Positions 9,901-24,289 of a stretch of 64,000 bases of DNA are shown here, piece by piece. Origin of the DNA: Siphonodentalium dalli. Its lineage: Eukaryota > Mollusca > Scaphopoda > Gadilida > Siphonodentaliidae. Within the stretch, counting starts at the first letter, position 1. The number at the start of each line of letters is the position of its first letter. The stretch spans positions 156,759,152-156,823,151 of the forward strand of contig CP136066.1 in NCBI GenBank assembly GCA_032622095.1, read 5' to 3'. Below the pieces are notes generated by a model. It saw only the letters and a list, made by a program, of their open reading frames with translations. It ran no database searches and was not told the origin of the DNA. The translations under genes and the position numbers were made by a program.

Positions 9901-12900
9901 TGAATGGCAGCAAGCCATATTTCCAACTAAATCCTGAACAATTTCCCATAATTCTGCTATGGTTTAGGGGGTCGATTATTTAGGACATTACTGTATTTCA
10001 TCATTGACTTCTTGTGTATTGATATAATGATATATTTGTTAGTTAATGTAGAGACTGACAGCAAGAAAGCAAAAGTGAAAAAGAAAGACACAAAGGCATC
10101 AGCTAAACCAGCGGATAAGACGGCGGTATCATTCTCCGCTAACGCTGACTCCATCAGCGGCACCTTGATCGGAATCAGCCCAATGTCTAGTGGAGATGAT
10201 GATGAGTTCTGTATCATCAATGACCCCGGCATGGGTATAGCAGTAAGTCATGCTTTTGAAGATACTTTAACACACTTCCATGACATGGGTATAGCAGTAA
10301 GTCATGCTTTTGAAGATACTTTAACACACTTCCATGATTGGAGCATCCTGAAATTTTGCAAAAACGCTGTGCCAATGCATTCTCTTATATATGCGAGTCT
10401 TCCATAGGGAGTCTTGCATATATAAGAAAATACATTGGCCTAACAATATTTGCCTTTACCGTGTAAGCCAGTTTATTCTCTAATATATGCGAGGCTCCCT
10501 ATGGGAGACTCACATATATCAGATAATGCACTGGCACAGGATCTTTAAAAGGGTTAAGTTTTTCCTTTACTAAATACTCATTGACGAGTAGTTCCTTTAG
10601 GAAATGTTCAGAATTTGTTGAACTTATTATCTGAACATTTCCCACCAATGAATATGAACCCTTATGCACTTGTATTATCTATTTGTCTGTCTGTGTCATC
10701 TGCTTACACTTCCTGAACACCCCTCTAAATGAATAATAAACTATTCCAATATATACCATTTATAACTGGGTGGGAGTATCCATTTAGTACAGAAAGGGTT
10801 ATAGATCTAGTTACTTTCTAAATTTGCCCTCTGGGGACCTTATTGAGCTTATGCCTCATCTTATCTGGAAAGTATCTAATTATTATCATATTTACAAGTT
10901 ATTTAGAAAGTTTCTTTTTCTTTTTTAATTTAATTTCTCTATTTCCCAAAATTGGCAGATGACACATTGCATAAACGAAGTGCCCAATGGGTGCACATCA
11001 CAATATTTACCATCTGAGAACTTAAATATGAGTCCAGGTCTGCCATAGCAAATGAGGCCTAAGCAGAGTGAGGTCCACAGACCTCATTCTGCAAATGTTC
11101 AGCACAATATTCTGAGGACAGTTCCGCTCTCGTCCTTAGCCCAGAGATGGTGAGCCAGTCGTGAAGGTGTATACAGAGTCCATCACAATTCGAGAAAATC
11201 ACTTTGAAAAACCGATTGGCTACACCGATCAGTTGAAGCCTCCAGATAATTTCCCTCCAGCGGAGTACAGATACATGCTCAAAGAGTTGAATGTTCACTG
11301 GTATATATGCGGAGGCAAAGACTTCAGTTCAAAGCCTGGAACTGGTGAGTAGATTTTAGGTTACAAGTAAGAAGATTACCAATGGGACTCCTACCTGTCT
11401 TAACCCTTTACCCAACAGAACGGCCCTGTGCCAATGCATTCTCTTATATATGCAAGTCGACCATAGGTCGCCTCGCATATATAAGAGAATGCATTGGCTT
11501 AACACATATTAAAAATGATAAAATTGTCAATGAATGCAGCTGAAGAATGTAGAAAAATATTATAAAAATTATAAAATATTATAAAAATTGTTAAAAAATG
11601 TAAGAAAAAATTATAAAATTGTTAAAGAATGTAAGAAAAAATGGTAAAGTGTTAAAAAAGAATTTTTTTTGGCCAAGGCATTCTCTTATATATGCGAGGC
11701 GACCTATGGTTGACTCGCATATATAAGAGAATGCATTGGCACAGGGCATAACTGTAACCATCACAATGTGGTCAATGAACCGGTTCCAATGATATCCATA
11801 TTTGTATGGTGTTATTGAGACAGACCGAAGATATTTTAGGCTGTTGAGCTTTATTTGGGCGTTTTTGGCCGTTTTGTTGGGTAAAGGGTTAATTCAGAGT
11901 TCATAATAATTTCTCAATTGTTGCTTGTTAAATTACTTATTACTTACTATACTTATTAAATGGACATGGCTCATTCGAGCTGCAATTGTTATCTACGTAA
12001 TTTGGAAGGAGGAATAAAATAGGTTGATAAATACATGAAATATTGATATACCGGCTTCATATGCTCTGAAAAATGCTTGCCATGGTCACAGCAATTTTCC
12101 ATCTGTTTTCAATTTTTCTCACAGAAGTGAAACAAACTATTTATTTCTACCATATCAGAAACAGACTAGCATGGAATGCTCTTTTCTGTTCCATACCATG
12201 CACATGGCTGTTGTTTGTTTGGGACCCAAACACTGTGTTCAAAGTTGTATTTTGTATGACTTCAATCCTTCTTTCTAGGACATCTGATGCCCGTAGAAAG
12301 GCTGTTCAAGTAATTATCAACCTATTTCAATACTGGGAAAAATTCAAAAGTGATTATTGTTAGGGTGTATTTTGAAGCGCAAACCGCCACATAACCACCA
12401 TGTGGCTTTAACTTATGTATGATGATTGTATGTGTTATACAATACTATGTGTTTAGTGCAGTAACTTTACTGATTTTGCTTGATTTAAGCTCCTCCGGTG
12501 ATATTCACAATCAAATTTTATGTATGGTGTATTACATATCATCAGGCAAGGATTTGTCTATAGATTACTGAATCATATAAACACAGAACAACATGAGTGT
12601 GTTAATGGGTTTGTTGCGTGTGCGAGCGCGAATGGATAGAATGAGATGTGCAGCCTTGAGTTCTATCCTTCTGCAATGGCACAAGTGCCATATCAACAAA
12701 CCCATTAACACATATGTCGTTCTGTGTTTATTACACACCACCCATCCTAGAATCTATGAATTTAAAAGAAAGCCAGACTTATAAGGTTTATTCAGCCACA
12801 TACAGAGTGTGATAATGCTTTTGTTTTATAGTTCCGGTTTGATGGTTGAGGGAATCATCAATTATGTCATGTGACATCAACAGGATGCATATGGAACGCA

Positions 12901-15900
12901 TGTTCCATACAAATTTGTAAATGTGGAACAGCAAGAACACCTAAATTCTAGGAACAAACATGTAATTATTGTAAAGCCTGTTATCCCTTCGTATGAGAGA
13001 CTCGCATATATAAGAGAATGCACTGGCACAGGATCTTTAATGCTACAACAGCGCAGCTCGCGTTATGAAAGCGTTAAATCACTAAGAAATATCTGGGGGT
13101 TTTTTTTTTTTTTTTTTCACAAGGTGGTAGTATAATTATTATCACCTGTCTTTTTTTTTGTAGTCTCTTTCAAAAGTCCCAGAAAATCTTCAGCACCTAG
13201 GTATGTATGTCTTTAATTACATGCATATGATGTTTTATTTTTTGTTGTTGGAATGATCAGATTCCATGTGACTAGGGTGTTTCTCTGCTAACTATACCCC
13301 CAATTTTTCTAAGAAAAATGGGGAGTTTGATGGATTTATAGCATCCGTCCGTCTAGCCGTCCGGGCATATATCTCAAACTTGTGTTATTGTGTCTGAATA
13401 AAATTTGATATGGAGGTTTGACTGCTTTCAAAATAGGGGCAAATTAATCTGTTCACATTTTCCGTTTTTGAGTTATCCTTTTTTAATTATCTGAAAAATG
13501 TGGACTTTTTGTCCATCTGTGCGGATATCTCAGACATGGGTTATCGGATCTGAATGAAATTATGTATGGACTGCTTTGCGTTTTTTTGCCTCAGTTATGA
13601 CCATTTGTTTGTTCATGATTTTAGTCTGTCTGTCTCTTCTACTGATGTCTTTTAACCATTATTTGAATGACTGATATTACGGAGGAGAGAATACAGAATT
13701 CCTCAGTATTTGGGTTTCTATCAGAGATTGCAGTCAGAATCCATCGCGTATTTAACAAATGTTTGAACATAGTTACAATTACAGTATTGAATCAGGAAAT
13801 CTGAATTGGTAAATTTGTCTGTTTTTATAAACAGCAATTATTTCGTACTGATTAGAACATTCCGCAACAGATTGAATTCGATTAAAAAGGTCGCTCGCAT
13901 GTGGTTTCGGGACCATGCCCACTGGCTTGAGAACCGGGAAGTTGACTTTTCGTGGCCTTATTAAATAAATTATTATTCCAGTCAAGTAATGAGTGGGCGA
14001 GGATCCCAGGAGGCTGTGAGACAGCCATGGAGACAACATGGAGGACCAGGCAGGGAGTTAGATACTGTCATCGAATTACAAGTGTCAAAGGTGTGTCTTA
14101 CATTTATAAATAAACCCCTCAAAATATGTAAGTTCACCCTTATCAGGCCTGAGAATATGGTGCTGGACATTTGCAGAATGAGGTCCCCAGAGGGTGAATT
14201 TAATGGCGCTACCCCTACAGTGGCCTAGCATCACCAAATTCATCCTCTGTGATCCTCATTCTGCTTAGACCTCATCTTCTCTGGAAAGTAACTTTATTAT
14301 AAAATTAAGTTTTTAGTTTATTTAGAAACTTCTTCACAAAGATTCTTTTTCTTTTTAGTTCATTTTAGTGCATTCTGTTCTATATGTGATTCTCCCACTG
14401 GCTTGAAAGGTCAAGGTAAATATTGTTAGGCCAATGCATTCTCTTATATATGCGAGGCTCACTATGGGCGACTCGCATATATAGGAGAATGCATTGGCAC
14501 AGGGTTTTCACAAAGTTTCTGCAAGCTCCAGTCATGGAAGGGTTAATGATCATTGATTCTATTCAAGGGGACTATATCAATGTCAACATTAAGACAAACT
14601 GCACATTTTGAATATTAATAATAATTTTTTCAAAATTAAGTTTCCTGATCTTTTATGATCTTAACCTTGACCCTAAGCCAAGACTACCCCTTTATGGTTT
14701 ATTTGACATGGTTACAATAGACCCTAAGCCAAGACTACCCCTTTATGGTTTATTTGACATGGTTACAATAGACCATAAGCCAAGACTACCCCTTTATGGT
14801 TAATTTGACATGCTTACAATAGACCCTAAGCCAGGACTATCTCATTATGTTTATTTGACATGGGATAGTTTGATGGTTTGACAGGGAACCTTATAAATTC
14901 GAAAAAATATGTTTCTTAGTTATTATCTGTTCCTTGATAATGTAAATCACTGTAGGTGAAGGTCCCAACTAGAAAATGCATGCTTTTCTGGGACTTTTGT
15001 GAGCAGATATTACAATAAAATTTGAATTAATTACCCAGAAGAAATTCAATAATTGAAAGCGACGCAAAGCAAAATTGCACACAAAGTAACTTAAATCATT
15101 AATTTTTAGTTGGGACCTTCAGCTACAGTGAAGTACATTATTAAGTAACATATAATAAATAAGAAATATATTCCCCACGTTGTTTTTTCGACTTTATTAA
15201 GTTCCCTGTCAAAACTTCAAAAAATTCCCAGATTTTGTACTGGTGGAATAAGATCTCTATGTGTATGCATTAGCCAGAGTGAGATACATGGCATGATCTA
15301 TCAGATATGGTAAGATAAAACTTTGAACTATTAATTTTATTTCAGGCCAGAATGCAGTATGACATTTATCCACAAAGTGCTGTTCAAGCTTCAAGACAGG
15401 TGATCCTGATTCATGACCTAGAAATCAGAGATCATCTCGCTTCATCATCTATAAATAAATTCCTCTATCAGTACACATCGGAGAACATGCCACGACAGAC
15501 TCATGCTAATATGGTCAGTTTATATAATGTTGATTTATCGACTTAACCACTTTCATGATGGGAGCAGCGCTGGTTCAGCATTAAAGATCCTGTGCCAGTG
15601 CATTCTCTCATATATGCCATAGCGAGTCTCCATATATAAAAGAATGCTTTGGCTTACACTGTCAAGGTAAATATTGTTAGGCCAATTCATTCTCATATAT
15701 ATGCGAGGCTCCTTATGGGAGACTCACTTATATAAGAGAATGCATTGGCACAGGGTTTTAGCAAAATTTCAGGTGGCTCCAGTCATGGAAGGGATAAGAA
15801 ATAACACATGTTTGAAGTATGTAGCTATATAGAAGCCTGAATATATGGTGCTGGACATGTGCAGAATGAGGTCACCAGAGTGTCAACTTAGTGACGCTAC

Positions 15901-18900
15901 CCTGCACAGCGGGTTAGCATCACTAAATTCACCCCCTGTGGACCTCATTCTGCATGGCTTCATCTGCTATGGGAGACCTGGACTCAGATTTAAATTCCCA
16001 GATGGCAAATATTGTGATGTGCACAGGATATTTAATGCTGCACCAGCGCTGCTCCCGTCATGACAGGGTTAACACATGGTAGTAAATGTGTCTTTTCGAT
16101 TATAACCTCATATGACCAGCTCACAGCATGCCATGGATAAAGTCGAAGTCAAGAAAATGTATCCCACATCATAACTTCAAAACACCATCCAGTTAGTAGC
16201 CATGTAGCTGTTAAAAGTCACCATCCAGTTAGTAATCATGTAGCTGTCAAAAGCACCATCCAGTTAGTAACCATGTAGCTGTTAAAACACCATCCAGTTA
16301 GTAACCATGTAGCTGTTAAAACACTATCCAGTTAGTAGCCATGTAGCTGTTAAAAGTTACACAACATCCATCCAATACAACCACTTATTCTTATTATATG
16401 GTTTATAACTTTTAGCTCCTCTTGACAAAGTAAGTTTTGAACTATTTCCATGGGTTGGCGTCCATTGTCCGTACTTCAACAATTTCCATTGTCACACCCT
16501 GCAGGCTACATTCCTCATCCGATCATCACCAAACTTCATATAAATCTATGCGGTAACCTCTCAATGGGAGCTATCAAATTTTTTGAATTTCATTGAAAAA
16601 CATGTCCGCCATTTTGAATTTTACATTTAATACATCCCTGCAGCACACCCTGCAGCCCACATTTATTGGAGAAATGTTTTGGACATTTACAGGCACGTTT
16701 ACGATCACTTCTAGATGGGAGCTACTCTTTGCATGACTAAATCCTTCAGCACACCCTATAACCAATATATTCCATCCGATTGATCCCAAAATTGATATGG
16801 ATCTTCGTTGTGAATTTTAGATGAGAGCTATCGAATTTCAATAAAAAACATAGCCACTGGTGGCCATCTTGGATTATACTCTTTGCACAACTAAATCCTT
16901 TTGCACACCCTCTACCCAACATATTCCATCCGATTGATCCCAAACTTCATACGGATTTTCAGGGTGACCTTCAGATGAGATCTATCAAATTTTAACTATT
17001 TTCAATAAAAACACAGCCACTGGCAGCCATCTTGGATTTTACTCTTGGATCAAGTAAATCCTTTGCCATGCCCTACAAGCAACATTTTTCATCTGATTCA
17101 TCCCAAACTTCATTTAAATCATCGGTCGAGTTCTAGATTTGGAGCTATCAAATTTTGCTGAATTTTATTTTAAAATGTGGCTGCCGGCAGCCATCTTGGA
17201 TTGTTTACCTCTAGTATTACTTAAACATTTCAACTTTCCGCATTCCTTATAACTCCATTGTCTGTTATGTATGACATTATTATGTATTATCTGCGCCACA
17301 TGTTGAGCTACAATATCATTGAAAGTGGCTAATGTTGGGGCGTAAATTGAACTTGAGCCGTTATTTATACCGTAATTGCCTATGTTAGTTTGTGTATAAC
17401 ACCTAGTTTGTAAATTACATCTTTACTCTGCCCCTACAGTGGGTATAAATTTCTACTGTGAGTGTAAATTTTCAATGCCATTTCATGGGTTAAACATTTA
17501 CATCCATAGTAGAACTACATCATAGTTACCAAATAGTTCTTCCGTTACATTGATTTTAAAATTGGAATATGATATCCTTTAAATATGACGAAAAGTGCTT
17601 GCATTTCAATCAAAAGTTACTTTCTATAGTGTTATGTGAACTACAGGAAACATATGAATGGGAATATCACATGACATGTTAGAAACAGGCTGACTCCATG
17701 ATGTAAAAGTATGCATCACCTTATAGCATCGTGATTGTGTCTCTCAGTGAGGATACAAAAGTAAACAGCTCAGTAGTTGAATTCGCAGAACAAAACTAAT
17801 AATTATAGCATAATTTAAATACACCCATAGTAGCTGAGAATACCAAATTTTAACCACTTGTGGTATTGTGGGACAACCACAATTCCACTCATGGTGAAAA
17901 TGTTATACTCTTGGCTACTATTAGTGTATTCGATATGACTTCTCCCTGATAACAGTCCACTTCTCCCTAATAATCAAATAGGGAGAATCGAAGTGACTTC
18001 TCCTAATTTGAAATATCTAGGCCGGTCCCTGATTGACACTTTCGTTTTATTTATCTTCTTTATACAGGTGCTAATTAAAGCTGTGCATAATCGCACAGAC
18101 ACTGATCCGGTGTCAGAAGAGTGCTCCATGAAGATATCATTACTCCCACTCAGGCTCAACATTGACCAGGTATATGTACTACATTTATATACATTTATAC
18201 AAAGCTTTATCTATTTTTCTCCTAAACAAAATTGGGGGCGGGGGGACTGTACAAATCAGCAGTGTCTGTCCGTCAAGCAGTGTTAGTGGGTTTACATTTG
18301 AGCCTTCGGTGGTCAGGAAAGTAGCAGGACAAAAGAAAGTTTGACATGATCGACCACCTAATGTCAAAATACCATCTAATGCTCATTATTTCGTACAATT
18401 TAGGAGTTAAGTCGTAGTCTTAAGTCTCCAAACCTGTCAAAAACAACAAAAGAAAGGCTATTAAAGACCAAATATATGGGTGTCCATGTGTCCGTCCGTG
18501 CATCAAGCCATCCGTCCATCCCAGAAGGTTTCCGGATGATAACTTTAGTTTTAGTTATCTGATTGTTTTAAAATTTCATATGTGAATTATCCACATGGAA
18601 ATTTAACTCAAGAGTTATGGTCCTCGTCTACTTAGAATTTGCTGATTATTTTGGTTAGGCCTTACCAATTTAATTAGTTGGTTTACGATCATGGGACCCA
18701 AAAAAATGTAGATGGAGGAGGGGGGAAAAAAAAAAACTCCTTTCGGGCTTATTCTATCCGGTATGAATTTTCACACGACATCACCACTGGAATTTTGTAA
18801 CTTAAAATGGACATGTTATTTACCCTGAACACTTTATTCAACTTAAACTTTCAAATATATTAATATTTAGTATATTAAATGAACAAATAAAACAACTGAC

Positions 18901-21900
18901 TGGATACCTTCCAATGTCAAGCAACATAAAAATAATAGTTTTAAAACAAAAATATATATAAAGATGGTCTATCTGCAAGTCGAAAATATGGGTATTTATC
19001 AAATAAACCACTATAGCTCGTTAATCAACAGGAACAATAAAAAATAAGATGACACCTGTACACGTAAAATTACTTCTTTTCTTTGTTTTTCAATAGTTAA
19101 TTCAGGGATTAATTGTGGTGAGGTCCAGTGAGGTCTGAGTTTTAGAGGTATTAAATTAGGAATTTCATGCTCTGAAAAATATACTACCTCAGTACAAACA
19201 GACAGACAGACCAGCTTTACAATTGACTAGAACTTTAAATAACTATTCTGTCTTAATCCACTGAAATATACTGAGAGACATTGTTTTTTAGGTTTCAGTT
19301 TAAATTTAAAAGAGTTGTGATGATTGGCGGTGTGATTTGCTAAGATGACTGCATGAGTGGTTAAGTTTTCTACAAGTATCCCTACTATTCAACAATGTCT
19401 GTCAGTATATTTCAGTTGATTAGGGCAGAGAAACTTAGTGTAAACAATATATATTTCTGTATCAAAGACATATTACATAATATGGTATATAATATACCGG
19501 TATAACATTTGAATGATCAGAAAAGGATTCGACATCAAGCATATGTCTTTTCTAGGTCGGTTCCATGGTGTTATCTGGTGCAACCAACCTGTATACGTTG
19601 TGGATTTTATGTTTGAATTATAAATACGAGTGACTAGCTAGTATCAATATAAATATTTTGGTATTTAATTAGAATACAAATTATGCATCATCATGGTTAA
19701 TTTAATTATGCAATATATAATCCGATATATTCGAATTGTGCAACTATATTGTCACATGTATTTAGAAGTCTACTAGTACTGTGTTAATGTGGTATCAAAT
19801 TTGTGTATTTCAGAAGCATGTCTCTAGTCATGGACAATTATAGGCAGGGAAACTTGGATTTAATAGACTACTGGATGAATAATGAGGAAAATGAGTAGTG
19901 TGAAGAAATTGAGAACTAAATCTGATAGATTGATTGGTATTAAACATCTAATTAAAAGCTCACAATACATGTATGGGCAAACAAGTTGGAGCTGCCCCAT
20001 AGACAAGTCCTAGAATTAAATCATTTAGTTCTCATTTTTTTCACATTCCTTTTCCCCCTCACAACTACTTCCAATCCAGCTTCCTTACACTTAATACAAA
20101 TTGGCCTAACAATGTCATACTGCTCCTGCAGTTTTAGAACATCATCGTCGAGGGCAAAGTCAGCTGATTTAGCCACTCCACAATGGAAGCACACCGGTTC
20201 TACTTTATATGTCTTACTAGCATAATAAGTAGTATTCCCTTCAAAGATACGTTACACACTGAACTACATGGTATATTCATCTTTATTCACAAGAAAGGAT
20301 TCTATGAGATCTGTTTAAAATTTATTATTTTGGTACGAAATAGCTTAAGTACCTTTTTGAATCATTATAACTCCGTCAAAGGTATCTTGCCCACTGAACT
20401 ATATGGTATATTATCCCAAGTAGGAGGGGTTAACTCTCTGAGTTGAAAAAAACGTACGGAAATTCTATGGTACATATCTTCTGTCATGTTCATGACCCGT
20501 GTAATCACGTGGTTTCTGACACGTAGTGAAAGAATCGCCATATTTTTTTCCCTCCTCACAGGACGGGTGCAAAAAGAATCTCTCACAAAGAATACGAAGC
20601 TAAGTTGCAGTTTGTATAGCAATAACAACATTATTTCTTTGCTTATAGTTGAAAATTATGTAACGATTCACATAAAGATTACGACGGTTTGTTCCGAATA
20701 TAATAATATCGGAATCGGTTGACTCGTTTCGTTTTAACCGACTTTGTCTTCCATAATTTTAATCGGTCAATGATTTAATATCCGTTTTCTGTGCAGACAA
20801 TGCAACGTTTCTGGCCTATTAAAGGCAGAACATTCGAGGCACCATTGGATATGACTAAAGACGCTGATCGTTTTCTTTATAACAAATCTATGGCATACAG
20901 GTGACGTGTTATTTAAGTTACCATGTGCGTTGACGGTGGTTAAAGGTATCACGAAATTAGGTGACTTATTTTCGAGTTCATTTTTTCGTTTGACGGCTTT
21001 CTTTATACGTTGACAATCATCGTCTGGTGTACAACTGACGGACAAAGCAGTGTTTAAACGCTTGTGAAATAGGCTGATAGGATTGTAAAATCCCGAATGT
21101 CACTTTGAACCTTTTTCACCCTGGATGATTAACAATGGGGCCGTTACTGCCTTGGTTGCCACATGGTAACATAACACAACAGGTGTATTTGTGATTGTTC
21201 GCAATCACATTAATTACTTTCACAGGACTGCTTATCGAGGTAAGACCAGGTTCATGAATCGCCTTCCCCGTAGCTCCCCTTGAAGTCGCTTCCCTCGTTT
21301 CGAGGTCCCAAGAGTTGAGAACGAAAGTCGATATATAGGGTTCCTCTAATTGGCGTAATTAGCACTCGGAGCGATAGTCACACCACACAGGACGCGGGTT
21401 GGGGCTACCCATCGAACCCGTAGCTCACACGAGTTGCTTCCCCTAGGACACGGACAAACTCGCGGGGAAGGATCCAGAGACTTTTTGTTTGGGGACACCT
21501 GTTCTGTATTTGAGTATGTGCCCATATAAATTTGGATGTTAAAATATTCAGGACTGGATACTTGATTGTGCAAATAAAGGCTCCATATTATAGACTATAT
21601 ATCATCTGCGGGCTGATGATTTGCATTACTAGGACATTTTGTTGAATTGTAGAAAAATTCCTTGAAAATATGGAAGATCCAACTGGAATAAATACTATCT
21701 ACATGGAATTTGGGGACATTTGGGTCTCTATAGTTTGGGCACCCAAACCTGTAACAGGTATCAAAACATCCCTGTATCCTTCTCTGACTTGCCGATATAT
21801 CGTGTTCCTCTAATTGGCGTAATTAGCACTCGGGGCGATAGTCACACCAAACAGGCGTGGGTTGGGGCTACCCATTGAACCCATGAGTCACATTGGTGCG

Positions 21901-24256
21901 CTCCCTGGACTATCGAATGGGACGTCAATCTGCTTCTGCGGGTCGACCGTTGGCTGTTGACATGCCCCGGACGGCTGTGACCACTGAGCTCTACTAAAAC
22001 ACTCGACACACGCCGTCCATCGCTACAAGTCGTCATCTCGGGGTCAGCGCGGCTGGGGGATACACCCTCGGTGATCCCTGACCATGCTCTCCGGTGCCTT
22101 ATGATCGTAGTGTGTGGAAATTTGGGCTAAAATTACTAGTCGAATGGCCATTTTACTTTGTCTCAATTCCAATTAGGAGACTTTTTCTCAATTTATTACA
22201 TTTACGCAATTATTTGGCACCTGAAAGTTTATCCTCCATGCCTTCTGCCCCAGCTGGGCTTGGAATGGGATCACAGTTCACAGGCTTGTTTCCTCCTTAT
22301 TATAAGTCCCCACTTCCGGGGGCTTGGCTGACAGGTTACTGGCCGCATTCTGGCCAACAGCTGCCAGTAACTTCGGGTTTGATTTTAAATGAAAACAAAA
22401 GATCTTATTCCCTGACGCCATTATAGCAGGAAGCTTGCTTGGGAACTGGTACCTACTAACCTCCCATCGCCAGTTCGGTCGGTTGGATATCGGGATCGGT
22501 CCTGCTGCTGCTCCACCCCGAGATGTACAGGCTCTGGACATTCCTCCGGGGGGTCCCCAATGACCAGACCTCACATGCAATTAGAAATGAAGCTTGTCGT
22601 GGTGTATTGTGCTGTTAACACTCCATCGACGGATGGAGATCAGGATCAGATCGAGCAGTCGCTCCAGCACGAGGTGAAAGGGCTTTCGACATTCCTTTCG
22701 GGTCACCTTTACATGCGCTTACGAGGGAGCTCAGTTAGTTGTTCAGGGTTCTCTGATGCAGCCAAGCGCAGGAAGAAAACTAATGTCGAATTTTGATTAG
22801 CAAATAACCTCAGATTGACATGTTTGATAGCATTGTTCTACAATCATTTACAATTTAACAGAACATCAGAGTGCTTTCCCTTGTTTCGAGGGTTCCAAGG
22901 AAGCGATAGAAACCTTTACGACCAGGACACTGTCACTTGTCGATGTATAGTGTTCCCTTCATTGGCGTAATTAACACTCAGGATGATAGTCCCACCAAAC
23001 AGGTCGCGGGTTGGGGCTACCCATCGAACCCATTGACCGCATTTGGTGGGCTTTCTGGACTATTGACAGGGACTCCAAGTCGGATACTAAGGGACGACTG
23101 TTGGCATACCCTGGGACAGTCAAATGAGGAAATAGGATACAAGTTGCATGGCTTTTGTTAGCATTTGGGTAGCAACTTGCCCTGTGATGCCGGTCAGTTT
23201 GTACCCTGCTTAACGTCGTCAGAGATGGGTGGTTATGCCATCGGACTGCACACTTGGCGACCTGGGTTCGACCATCCTGAGAGGTATTCAACCATTTTAC
23301 TGTTCTCGGGTTGGGATGTGTTCAACTTTTTGCTTTAGAAGTGGTTGCTTCTTTCCATGTTCCATCCAGCTCTTTCATGGTCACGGGCTTTGCTGGAGAA
23401 TGTCTATAGTCATTCATATCACTAGATTAGTATATGACTCTCGCCCTTTCATTTTCCTGACTTTTTAAGACGTGTTCTGGACTGGTTCGGGTGCTCGATA
23501 GGGTAAATATTTACATCTCGATTTGGGACACAAGAATCAGAGATCAACAAGCATACATGCTTTATCTCCGACCTCGCTGTGTTTCAGTAATAGTTACGAA
23601 TGACATATATTTTGTCTTCAGGTTGCTTTCAGTGCTAACTCAACATGGATTTCACTTTTGTTGTCCAGTCATACATAGATGAGTCCATTATCCATGGTTC
23701 GACATATGCTCATTTTCAGAACACTGTTGACATGAGGTCTCGTTCAGCACCCCACTCGGTCCTTTGCTGACCTCAGCGATTGCCAATGCAGGATAATGTT
23801 GCACCTGTGGGGCAGCATATGAATCGTGTTGGGCACAATTCATAAAGTTTCATTACATACCTGCCGTCGGTTTCTGCTGGTTTTGGGCTTGTGCCACAAT
23901 CCTGATGCCTCGTTAGTCCAATTTTTGTTTTGTGGATTTCCACCTTAACGATATTGGAATTTCGGTTCCTGGATGCCTTTCTGTCATGGATTCAGTAGCC
24001 TGTGATTGGTCATCGGGCTCTCATCGTGTACTGGGACACGGCCCAACCCACTCACGATTTGGGTCGGGGTGGGTTCTATTGTTTTTAAGGGGGGTCTTCG
24101 TTATTACTTGCGGCTTTTGCTGCCTGGGTTAGCCTGTTAGCTGCGGTATTAGTATTTAGCCATCCATGGGTTTATAATACCCGGCTGGGGATTTCTTGTC
24201 AACGGGTATTTTTCTATTTCCATTTCCTTTGAACATGGATGCTTCTCCTCCCCTTT

Positions 24257-24289
<33 letters not shown>

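Noticed and set aside
14666-16355. Direct repeats that could suggest a CRISPR array
   Set aside because: The units are contiguous without unique spacers, and the DNA is eukaryotic. They are minisatellites.
16574-16943. Two overlapping - strand frames starting MGSIGWN
   Set aside because: The shared peptide comes from neighbouring F7 monomers. It is a product of the repeat.
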